A DNA stretch of 5,624 bases from Comamonadaceae bacterium (lineage in GTDB: Bacteria > Pseudomonadota > Gammaproteobacteria > Burkholderiales > Burkholderiaceae_C), in contig CANCAO010000133.1 of the NCBI GenBank assembly GCA_947374105.1, positions 1 to 5,624 of the forward strand, read 5' to 3'. A program made the translations under genes and the position numbers. This document shows positions 1 to 5,160 of the stretch, one piece after another. Within the stretch, counting starts at the first letter, position 1. Each line of letters begins with the position of its first letter. The notes below the pieces were generated by a model that had not been told where the DNA came from, did not search any database, and worked only from the letters and a program-made list of their open reading frames with translations.

Positions 1-279
1 GGGCGCTTGCGCGACGCGGGCTATGGCATCGAGTGGGGGCCGGGGCGACACGGCCCGGGTGACAACGCCTTCAACTATTTTGTCGGCCCGTTTGACGTGG
101 TGGTGGAGTACACAGCCGAGGTGCAACAGATCGACGACAGTTACTTGGCACATCAACCCGCAGACTGGACGTGGCCACCGGGCCGGGTGGACCAGTGGGG
201 CATCTCCCAGCCGCCCAGCGCGCGGCTGAAAGAAGCGCAGCGTGCGGTAGTGTTTGTGCCCTTCGTCCGTTCGGGCTGA
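1..279 (+). CDS. VOC-superfamily (extradiol dioxygenase-like) protein, 3' part only
   Basis: The frame is open from the first base, so the start lies outside the window; 92 codons are visible. The segment GYGIEWGPGRHGPGDN followed by FNYFVGP and VVEYTAEV matches the last beta-alpha-beta-beta-beta module of the vicinal oxygen chelate fold. In that fold a His (residue 17 of the visible part) and a Glu (residue 36) serve as metal ligands in extradiol dioxygenases; this is family knowledge, not something the sequence proves. The following WPPGRVDQWGISQPPS is typical of the tails of such proteins. A downstream MhpA-type hydroxylase in the same direction supports a ring-cleavage role, but a non-dioxygenase VOC protein is possible. 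The last codons and the TGA stop (277-279) lie inside the palindromic repeat at 267-316, so the repeat supplies the C-terminal residues and the stop. Confidence 0.8.
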   Translation, partial: GRLRDAGYGIEWGPGRHGPGDNAFNYFVGPFDVVVEYTAEVQQIDDSYLAHQPADWTWPPGRVDQWGISQPPSARLKEAQRAVVFVPFVRSG

Positions 280-316
280 GCCTGTCGAAGGGCTTCGACA
301 GGCTCAGCCCGAACGG
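267..316. repeat. Perfect 50-bp palindromic repeat, copy 1 (REP-like)
   Basis: Two 24-base arms, 267-290 and 293-316, are exact reverse complements separated by GG. The outer ends read CCGTTCGGGCTGAG and CTCAGCCCGAACGG. As RNA this would form a very stable hairpin. It overlaps the end of the VOC gene and precedes the monooxygenase start by 41 nt, so it could attenuate or process the transcript between the two genes. There is no T tract right after it, so it is not a classical intrinsic terminator. A related copy lies at 1928-1977. Palindromes of this type are scattered in Comamonadaceae genomes (from memory, not searched). Confidence 0.95.
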
Positions 317-357
317 GAGTTGTCGTGAACAACGAATATCAATAACACGCAAACGCA

Positions 358-1920
358 ATGAATCACTCTGAGCAATTCGACGTCGCCATCATCGGCTTCG
401 GCCCCACCGGCGCGGTGGCCGCAGGCCTGCTGGGCGGCCAGGGCATTCGCACCCTGGTGTGCGACCGGCTGACCGAGGTGTACGACAAGCCGCGTGCCAT
501 TTCGCTCGACCATGAAATCATGCGCGTGTTCCAGCAGCTCGGCGTGGTGGCGCAGGTCGAGCCTTTTACGGAGCCCTTCACCAACTCCGAGTTTTACGGG
601 GTGGACGGCCAGTTGATCCGCTGCATGTCCACCGTCGCCCCGCCTTATCCGCTGGGCTTTAACCCCTCCCTGGTGTTCTCGCAGCCACCGGTGGAAAAGG
701 TCTTGCGCGCACACGTGCAAAGCTTGCCCAGCGTGACAGTGGCGCTTGGGCAAACACTGACGCAGCTGACGCAAGACGAGCAACACGTCATGCTGCAATT
801 GCAAGGCGAAGACGGCACGGTGATCGAGGCCCGAGCACGCTACGTGATCGCCTGTGACGGTGCCTCCAGCACCGTGCGTACCCAGATGGGTATGGCGCTG
901 CAAGATCTGGGCTTTGATCAGCCTTGGCTGGTGGTGGATGTGCTGGTCAACGAGCAGGGTGCGGCCAAGCTGCCCAAGGTGAGCGTTCAGTACTGCGAGC
1001 CCGAGCGACCCTGCACTTACCTGATCTGCCCCGGCAATCATCGCCGTTGGGAAATCTCCATCAACCCCGGTGAAGACCCGCAGCAACTCGCCACGCCCGA
1101 GGGCACTTGGAAGCTGCTCTCGCGTTGGCTCACGCCCGAAGACGCCACGTTGTGGCGCCAAGCCAGCTACCGCTTTCACGCGCTGGTGGCGCAAGACTGG
1201 CGCAAGGGGCGAGTATTTCTGGCGGGCGATGCCGCGCACCAGCAGCCGCCCTTCCTTGGCCAAGGCATGTGCCAATGCGTGCGCGACGCGGCGAATTTGT
1301 CTTGGAAGTTGGGCGCGGTGTTGCGCGGTGAGGCTGGTGACGCTTTGCTGGACAGCTACGGCGAGGAGCGCCAAGGCCATGTCACCGAGTTAACCACCCG
1401 CATCAAGGCCGTAGGCCAAATCGTGGGTGAGCGAGACCCGGTCAAGGCTCGCGCACGCGACGCCCATTTGCTAGAGACCTGTGGTGGTGTGGTGAAGCCG
1501 CAGCCCCGGCAAAACGTGCAGCCAGCCTTGGCACACGGCCTGTTGGCGGCGCAAACGTATCCCGCGCGCGGCACGCTGTTTCCACAGCCGTGGGTTCAGC
1601 ACGCGGGCGCTAAGGTTCGCATGGACGAGGTGCTGGGTCGCGGCTGGCGCTTGATCGTCTCGCCGCAGGCCGATGCAGACCTCAAGGTTGCGGCCAGTGC
1701 GCATGGCGTCAAGGGCATGACCCTGCACACCTTGGGGCAAGGTGAGTTGATCGAAGCCGATGGTGTGTTGCAGAACTGGTTCACCCAACACGACTGCACA
1801 GCGGCGATTGTTCGCCCCGATCACTATGTGTACGGAGTGACCAGCTCAGAAGTAGAGCTGACGCAACAACTCCAGCAGCTACAGCAAAGCATCGAAACGC
1901 CTATTGCTCCGGCCTTGTGA
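358..1920 (+). CDS. FAD-dependent aromatic hydroxylase, MhpA-like (3-(3-hydroxyphenyl)propionate hydroxylase family)
   Basis: A 520-residue cytoplasmic class A flavoprotein monooxygenase. Three family motifs are intact: the N-terminal Rossmann GxGPxG (G13, G15, G18) ending in an acidic residue (D36); the DG motif in YVIACDGASS (D167-G168); and the GD motif in VFLAGDAAHQ (G290-D291), followed by GQGMCQCVRDAANL, which is characteristic of MhpA-like enzymes. The segment DKPRAISLDHE near residue 45 also fits that subgroup. The thioredoxin-like C-terminal domain ends with VRPDHYVYG (485-493). E. coli MhpA is somewhat longer (about 554 residues). The expected reaction is NAD(P)H- and O2-dependent ortho-hydroxylation of a phenolic acid to a catechol. 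The upstream VOC protein could then cleave that ring. The true substrate cannot be read from sequence. No clear Shine-Dalgarno precedes the ATG at 358; it was chosen because the Rossmann motif begins properly seven residues later. Confidence 0.88.
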   Translation: MNHSEQFDVAIIGFGPTGAVAAGLLGGQGIRTLVCDRLTEVYDKPRAISLDHEIMRVFQQLGVVAQVEPFTEPFTNSEFYGVDGQLIRCMSTVAPPYPLGFNPSLVFSQPPVEKVLRAHVQSLPSVTVALGQTLTQLTQDEQHVMLQLQGEDGTVIEARARYVIACDGASSTVRTQMGMALQDLGFDQPWLVVDVLVNEQGAAKLPKVSVQYCEPERPCTYLICPGNHRRWEISINPGEDPQQLATPEGTWKLLSRWLTPEDATLWRQASYRFHALVAQDWRKGRVFLAGDAAHQQPPFLGQGMCQCVRDAANLSWKLGAVLRGEAGDALLDSYGEERQGHVTELTTRIKAVGQIVGERDPVKARARDAHLLETCGGVVKPQPRQNVQPALAHGLLAAQTYPARGTLFPQPWVQHAGAKVRMDEVLGRGWRLIVSPQADADLKVAASAHGVKGMTLHTLGQGELIEADGVLQNWFTQHDCTAAIVRPDHYVYGVTSSEVELTQQLQQLQQSIETPIAPAL

Positions 1921-1927
1921 ATATGAA

Positions 1928-1977
1928 CCGTTCACCCTGAGCTTGTCGAAGGGCTTCGACAAGCTCAGCCCGAACGG
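1928..1977. repeat. Palindromic repeat, copy 2, between convergent genes; possible bidirectional terminator
   Basis: Same architecture and length as the copy at 267-316. The arms pair at CCGTTC/GAACGG (1928-1933 with 1972-1977) and at the 15-bp CTGAGCTTGTCGAAG/CTTCGACAAGCTCAG (1937-1951 with 1954-1968), around a GG loop. A three-base bubble (ACC at 1934-1936 against CCC at 1969-1971) breaks the stem, where copy 1 has GGG against CCC. The hairpin starts 8 nt after the monooxygenase stop and is followed by AATTTT, so on the plus strand it resembles a weak intrinsic terminator. It also sits beyond the end of the convergent acyl-CoA dehydrogenase gene and could insulate both. Confidence 0.88.
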
Positions 1978-1999
1978 AATTTTGATTTCATCGGGCTGA
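1965..1999. repeat. Alternative inverted repeat: right arm of copy 2 with a nearby repeat fragment
   Basis: TCAGCCCGA (1965-1973) inside copy 2 is exactly complementary to TCGGGCTGA (1991-1999), with a 17-nt spacer that includes AATTTTGATTT. The downstream piece equals the core of the repeat arm in copy 1, so it looks like a leftover half-site. It could form a hairpin that competes with the outer part of the main palindrome. Confidence 0.6.
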
Positions 2000-2012
2000 A
2001 TCAATAGGCGTA

Positions 2013-3248
2013 CTAAGGCTTGAGCGCCGCCGCCGCCCGCTTGCCCAACTCAATCTTCGCAATCGCATTGCGGTGCACTTCATCAGGGCCATCCACAATG
2101 CGCACCGTGCGCTGGTGCGCGTAGGCTTCGGCCAACCAAAAGTCCTGGCTCACGCCCGCAGCGCCGTGCGCCTGGATCGCCCAGTCCACCACTTGGCATG
2201 CCATGTTGGGGGCCACCACCTTGATCATGGCGATCTCGGCGCGGGCTTCCTTGTTGCCCACGGTGTCCATCTTCCACGCCGCATTCAGTGTGAGCAGCCG
2301 GGCCTGGTCGATCATGCAACGCGACTCGGCGATGCGCTCGTGCCAGACCGATTGTTCGGCCAGCGGCTTGCCAAACGCCACGCGGGCGCGCAGCCGGTCA
2401 CACATCATCTCCAGCGCACGCTCTGCCGCACCGATGGAGCGCATGCAATGGTGAATGCGCCCGGGGCCAAGGCGACCTTGCGCAATCTCGAAACCGCGAC
2501 CCTCGCCGAGCATGATGTTGCTGGCGGGCACGCGCACATTCTCCAGCAACACCTCCATGTGGCCATGCGGTGCGTCGTCATAGCCGAACACCGACAGGTG
2601 GCGCAACACGGTAACGCCCGCCGTGTCACGCGGCACCAGCACCATGGACTGCTGTGAATGGCGCGGTGCGTTCGGGTCGGTCTTGCCCATCACGATGAAA
2701 ATCTTGCAATGCGGGCTGCCCACACCGGACGAGAACCACTTGCGGCCATTGATGACGTACTCGTCCCCGTCACGTTGAATCGTGCACTGGATGTTGGTGG
2801 CGTCCGAGGAGGCCACGGCGGGCTCCGTCATCAAAAACCCGGAGCGGATTTCGCCTGCCAGCAAAGGCTCTAACCACTGCGCCTTGTGCGCGGGCGTGCC
2901 GTAGCGCTCAAAGGTTTCCATGTTGCCGGTATCGGGGGCCGAGCAGTTAAAGACCTCGCCCGACCAAGACACGCGTCCCATCACCTCGCACAGCGGCGCG
3001 TAGTCCAGGTTAGAGATGCCCGGCACACCATTGCGCTCGTGCGGCAAAAACATATTCCACAGGCCAGCGGCACGCGCCAAGGGCTTGAGTTCCTCAATCA
3101 GGGGCGACACTTGCCAGGCGTTCCCTTGACGCCGGAACGCGTCCATCTCTTCGTAATAGCGCGCCTCGTTCGGGTAGATGTGCTGGTCGAAAAACTGCCG
3201 CAAGCGTTGCAGCAAATCCTGGGTCTTGGGGGAGGGTTCAGCAAACAC
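2013..3248 (-). CDS. Acyl-CoA dehydrogenase family protein, ACAD10/11-like
   Basis: A 411-residue flavoprotein of the acyl-CoA dehydrogenase superfamily, slightly longer than the roughly 380-390 residues of short-chain members. In order: helical N-terminal domain (about 1-130); FAD/substrate beta-barrel with [14 protein letters not shown] (137-150) and [10 protein letters not shown] (166-175); C-terminal helical domain with AFGKPLAEQ (291-299), [11 protein letters not shown] (359-369) and [14 protein letters not shown] (380-393). In the last motif an Asp (386) takes the place where medium-chain enzymes carry the catalytic Glu of EGT, as in ACAD10/11-like proteins. The start is GTG; AAGGA lies six bases upstream, and the in-frame region above offers no better ATG. 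It is divergent from the Bug protein and convergent with the hydroxylase. The likely role is FAD-dependent alpha,beta-dehydrogenation of an acyl-CoA, or handling of hydroxyacyl-CoA as known for ACAD10/11. The substrate is unknown. Confidence 0.9.
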   Translation of the reverse strand: MFAEPSPKTQDLLQRLRQFFDQHIYPNEARYYEEMDAFRRQGNAWQVSPLIEELKPLARAAGLWNMFLPHERNGVPGISNLDYAPLCEVMGRVSWSGEVFNCSAPDTGNMETFERYGTPAHKAQWLEPLLAGEIRSGFLMTEPAVASSDATNIQCTIQRDGDEYVINGRKWFSSGVGSPHCKIFIVMGKTDPNAPRHSQQSMVLVPRDTAGVTVLRHLSVFGYDDAPHGHMEVLLENVRVPASNIMLGEGRGFEIAQGRLGPGRIHHCMRSIGAAERALEMMCDRLRARVAFGKPLAEQSVWHERIAESRCMIDQARLLTLNAAWKMDTVGNKEARAEIAMIKVVAPNMACQVVDWAIQAHGAAGVSQDFWLAEAYAHQRTVRIVDGPDEVHRNAIAKIELGKRAAAALKP

Positions 3249-3254
3249 GGGGCG

Positions 3255-3260
3255 TCCTTA
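3255..3260 (-). promoter_or_regulatory. Ribosome binding site supporting the GTG start of the acyl-CoA dehydrogenase
   Basis: On the minus strand TAAGGA is followed by six bases (CGCCCC) and then GTG at 3248-3246. This spacing is normal. The only nearby ATG (minus strand, just upstream) is immediately followed by TAA, so GTG is the best start. Confidence 0.7.
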
Positions 3261-3273
3261 CATCGGGTTGATC

Positions 3274-3297
3274 GGGTCGGTCACTGTGACGCGACCC
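3274..3297. promoter_or_regulatory. Imperfect dyad in the divergent intergenic region, candidate operator
   Basis: GTCAC-T-GTGAC (3280-3290) is a perfect palindrome, flanked by GGGTCG (3274-3279) and CGACCC (3292-3297), which are also complementary and offset by one extra G. The element lies 26 bases before the dehydrogenase start and 77 before the Bug start. A dimeric regulator binding here could control one or both divergent genes. No regulator gene is in the window. Confidence 0.4.
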
Positions 3298-3321
3298 CGC
3301 AATGGTATCCAACTCAACTCC

Positions 3322-3352
3322 TTGGTCGGACGCGGCCCCCAGACTTTATGAT
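3322..3352 (+). promoter_or_regulatory. Possible sigma70-type promoter for the Bug-family gene
   Basis: TTGGTC (3322-3327) could serve as a -35 box with TTTATG (3345-3350, 17-bp spacing) or TATGAT (3347-3352, 19-bp spacing) as the -10. The leader to the ATG at 3374 would be short. It is a weak match judged by eye; a start site nearer the dyad is possible. Confidence 0.3.
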
Positions 3353-3373
3353 GCGGCCTAACCGGAGAACACT

Positions 3374-4363
3374 ATGTTGAAACGCAGAACCGTCACTCAA
3401 ACCACCTGGCTTGCGCTGGTCATGGCCTTAGCTGCCAATGTCTCATGGGCGCAAAGCACAGCCCCCTGGCCTGACAAACCCGTCAAGATGATCCTGTCGC
3501 AGCCACCCGGCTCGGGCCCGGACAACGTGGCGCGTCTGCTGGGTGAGCGTCTGGCCAAGCCGCTCGGGCAGACGCTGGTGATTGAGAACAAACCCGGCGG
3601 GCAAAACGTCATCGGCGCACAAGCCGCCGCCCGTGCCGCGCCAGATGGCTACAGCTTTTACTTTGCCACCACCGCCGCGCTGGTCACCAACAAGCATTTG
3701 TTCAAGACCCTGCCCTACGACCCACAAAAAGACTTTGTGCCCGTGGCCTTTGTGGCCAAGAGCCCGTTTGCCGTGTTGGTGAAAGCCGAGTCGCCCATCG
3801 CGTCCATGGCCGACTTGATCGCACGCGCCAAAGCCGAACCCGGCAAGCTGTCGCTGGCCAATGAAGGCCCGCGCACCTTTGGCGGCATCATCGCGCGCCT
3901 GATCAATGCCCGCACCCAGATGACGGCCAATTTGGTGTCTTACGCCTCGGTTGGCGTCTCGGTGCAAGACGTGATCGGCGGCCATGCCGACGCGGTGGTG
4001 GCCGATCTGGCCTCCACCGCCGCCTTGGTGCGCCAAGGCCGCTTGCGCCTGCTGGCCGTGACCAGTGCCAAGCGCGTGGCAGGCTGGGAGCAAGTGCCCG
4101 CGCTGGCCGAGTTGTTGCCAGGCTTTGAGATGGTCGGCTGGTTTGCCCTGATGGCCCCGGCAGGCACGCCCGCGCCCGTGATCGCGCGCATGAACAAAGA
4201 GCTCAACAGCTTACTGGCCGATGCTGACACCGCGCAACGCATCTTGACCATCGGCCCCATTGCCGAGCCCTTGGGTGGGCCCGAAGCCCTCGGCAGTTTC
4301 TTGAGCCAGGAGCATGAACGTTGGAGTGCTGCGGTGAAAGAGATTGGGCTGCTGCCGGAATAG
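3374..4363 (+). CDS. Bug/TctC-family tripartite tricarboxylate transporter substrate-binding protein
   Basis: A 329-residue periplasmic binding protein of the usual family length. A basic start (MLKRR) and a hydrophobic stretch lead to a signal-peptidase site after VSWA (residues 23-26). Mature-part hallmarks follow: WPDKPVKMIL, then GSGPDNVARLLGERLAKPLGQ, then ENKPGGQNVIGAQAAARAAPDGY and the LPYDPQKDFVPVA segment. A late WFALMAPAGTPAPVIARMNKELN closes the two-lobed fold. GGAG six bases before the ATG gives a good ribosome site. Such proteins deliver carboxylates or other small anions to TctAB-type permeases; no permease genes are adjacent, which is common because Betaproteobacteria carry many orphan Bug proteins. 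Its neighbours suggest the ligand is an aromatic or organic acid (inference). It is the last gene before the GC drop and the cassette region. Confidence 0.92.
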   Translation: MLKRRTVTQTTWLALVMALAANVSWAQSTAPWPDKPVKMILSQPPGSGPDNVARLLGERLAKPLGQTLVIENKPGGQNVIGAQAAARAAPDGYSFYFATTAALVTNKHLFKTLPYDPQKDFVPVAFVAKSPFAVLVKAESPIASMADLIARAKAEPGKLSLANEGPRTFGGIIARLINARTQMTANLVSYASVGVSVQDVIGGHADAVVADLASTAALVRQGRLRLLAVTSAKRVAGWEQVPALAELLPGFEMVGWFALMAPAGTPAPVIARMNKELNSLLADADTAQRILTIGPIAEPLGGPEALGSFLSQEHERWSAAVKEIGLLPE

Positions 4364-4525
4364 ATGGCAGGTTTCATGGGGCTCAGCTAGCTATTGTCAA
4401 ACACAGTGTTCGACTGGAAGCTGTTGTCAGGGGGGTGCAGCCGAGTCCCCTGATGAGGGGCTGTCTGGCTGTCGTGTTTATTGGGTCAGATAAACTGGGC
4501 CGTCGGGTTTATCCGACGAGCTACA
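4364..4525. other. Hairpin-rich spacer between the Bug gene and the first cassette
   Basis: No gene was recognised here. Several inverted repeats are visible: TCAGGGG/CCCCTGA (4427-4433 with 4447-4453), which competes with CCCCT/AGGGG (4447-4451 with 4456-4460) inside an outer CAGCC/GGCTG (4438-4442 with 4467-4471); GATAAAC/GTTTATC (4489-4495 with 4507-4513); and overlapping CGTCGG/CCGACG (4501-4506 with 4513-4518). None is followed by a T tract, so none is a classical terminator. The stretch may hold a transcription end for the Bug gene, a degenerate integron site, or flanking DNA at a secondary insertion site. No integrase gene or clear attI is present. Confidence 0.45.
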
Positions 4526-5141
4526 TTAGGCTCAATTAAGAGAAAACATGTTCTGTTCTCAATGTGGCACTGAAAATCAACCTGAAGCACGCTTCTGCCA
4601 GAAATGCGGCAACTCGACATCCGGCGTGACCGCACAACCAAAGCCAAGTGTTGAATCTCAAGACACCGGATCTGCAATTTGGAACCCCAATGCAACAGCG
4701 AACTGGAGTCTGATCTTCTCTCCCGCGTTTGGCTCATATCTGCAAATGCTCAATTGGCGCACACTTGGTGAACCTGAGAAGGCTGCGTCGGCACAAAACT
4801 GGTTCTATGTCAGCCTAGGAATGCTCGCTGTCTATGTGCTCATGGGCGTATTCATGGACGACTCTAAGGCCGCAGATGCCGCAGCCCAAGGGCTTGGGTT
4901 TCTCTTTCTAATTGTTTGGTATTTTTCAGCTGGGCGGGCACAAAGCAAGTACGTCAAAGAAAAGTTCGGGTCAAGCTACGCCAGAAAACCTTGGGGCAAA
5001 ATGTTGCTTATAGGCGTTTCTGCATTCGTCGGCTTCTTCATTGCTGCTGTAATCGTAGGTCTTGTACTTGGTGTCGCAAGCTAAGCCTAACATTGCGGTC
5101 AAGCGGGACGCGTCAAAAGCGGCGCGCCCCTTACCTTTACG
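4526..5141 (+). mobile_element. Integron gene cassette 1 (zinc-ribbon membrane protein)
   Basis: The left boundary is set by A|TTAGGC (4525-4531), the right by G|TTAGAG (cut after 5141). The cassette holds one gene beginning 22 nt from the left edge and ends in an attC site, which is the normal cassette plan. The decisive detail is that the GCCTAAC of its attC (5085-5091) is the exact complement of G-TTAGGC, the junction expected if this 616-bp segment were circularised. The upstream base at the joint is A rather than the usual G, so the left flank is not a standard attI or attC half. Base composition is lower in GC than the catabolic genes to the left, which fits transfer. Confidence 0.75.
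4548..5084 (+). CDS. Zinc-ribbon membrane protein of unknown function, cassette-borne
   Basis: A 178-residue protein opening with a double-CxxC zinc ribbon (C3, C6, C17, C20: CSQC and CQKC, ten residues apart). A polar linker leads to WSLIFSPAFGSYLQMLNW (53-70) and GEPEKA, a conserved-looking segment, then hydrophobic segments at about 84-103, 114-128 and 150-175. The likely topology is a cytoplasmic zinc finger anchored by two or three membrane helices. The function is unknown; similar zinc-ribbon membrane proteins are usually left as hypothetical. AAGAG lies shortly before the ATG as a modest ribosome site. It is the only gene of cassette 1, stops at the base before attC begins, and has no obvious promoter of its own. 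Its codon use is more AT-rich than that of the upstream genes. Confidence 0.85.
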   Translation: MFCSQCGTENQPEARFCQKCGNSTSGVTAQPKPSVESQDTGSAIWNPNATANWSLIFSPAFGSYLQMLNWRTLGEPEKAASAQNWFYVSLGMLAVYVLMGVFMDDSKAADAAAQGLGFLFLIVWYFSAGRAQSKYVKEKFGSSYARKPWGKMLLIGVSAFVGFFIAAVIVGLVLGVAS

Positions 5142-5147
5142 TTAGAG
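5085..5147 (+). other. attC recombination site (59-be) of cassette 1
   Basis: The site runs from R'' GCCTAAC (5085-5091) to R' GTTAGAG (5141-5147), with CTAAC/GTTAG pairing at the ends. The interior folds as AAG-c-GGG-a-CGCG (5101-5112) against CGCG-CCC-CTT (5123-5132). That is ten pairs, with two unpaired bases on one strand only and a ten-base loop. One-sided extrahelical bases are the hallmark by which integron integrases recognise the folded strand. The internal wording (TCAAGCGGGACGCG and GGCGCGCCCCTTACCTTTACGTTA) resembles attC sites of chromosomal integrons in Xanthomonas, Pseudomonas and Betaproteobacteria (recollection, not searched). Recombination would cut between G5141 and T5142. 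Confidence 0.85.
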
Positions 5148-5150
5148 CGC

Positions 5151-5155
5151 AGGAG
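5151..5155 (+). promoter_or_regulatory. Ribosome binding site of the caspase-like cassette gene
   Basis: AGGAG followed by five bases and the ATG at 5161: a near-ideal Shine-Dalgarno that fixes the start of a frame which has no stop within the window. Confidence 0.75.
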
Positions 5156-5160
5156 AATCT

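Noticed and set aside
304..1380. Long open frame on the minus strand opposite the hydroxylase gene
   Set aside because: It is a GC-rich shadow frame rich in His, Leu, Gln and Ala with no recognisable motif. The plus-strand frame has full family motifs.
2073..3380. Plus-strand open frames (2073-2657, 2886-3380) opposite the acyl-CoA dehydrogenase
   Set aside because: They are antisense to a well-supported gene and their translations show no domain or membrane pattern.
3443..4093. Minus-strand frame opposite the Bug gene
   Set aside because: Composition (Gly/His/Gln-rich) is typical of an antisense shadow in high-GC DNA.
4427..4471. Rho-independent terminator for the Bug gene
   Set aside because: The stems are GC-rich but no T run follows either alternative hairpin; kept only as unexplained structure.
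4364..4525. attI site or a decayed earlier attC in the spacer
   Set aside because: No RYYYAAC-type R'' or matching L boxes could be found 60-140 nt before the ATTAGGC joint. The hairpins seen do not follow attC architecture.
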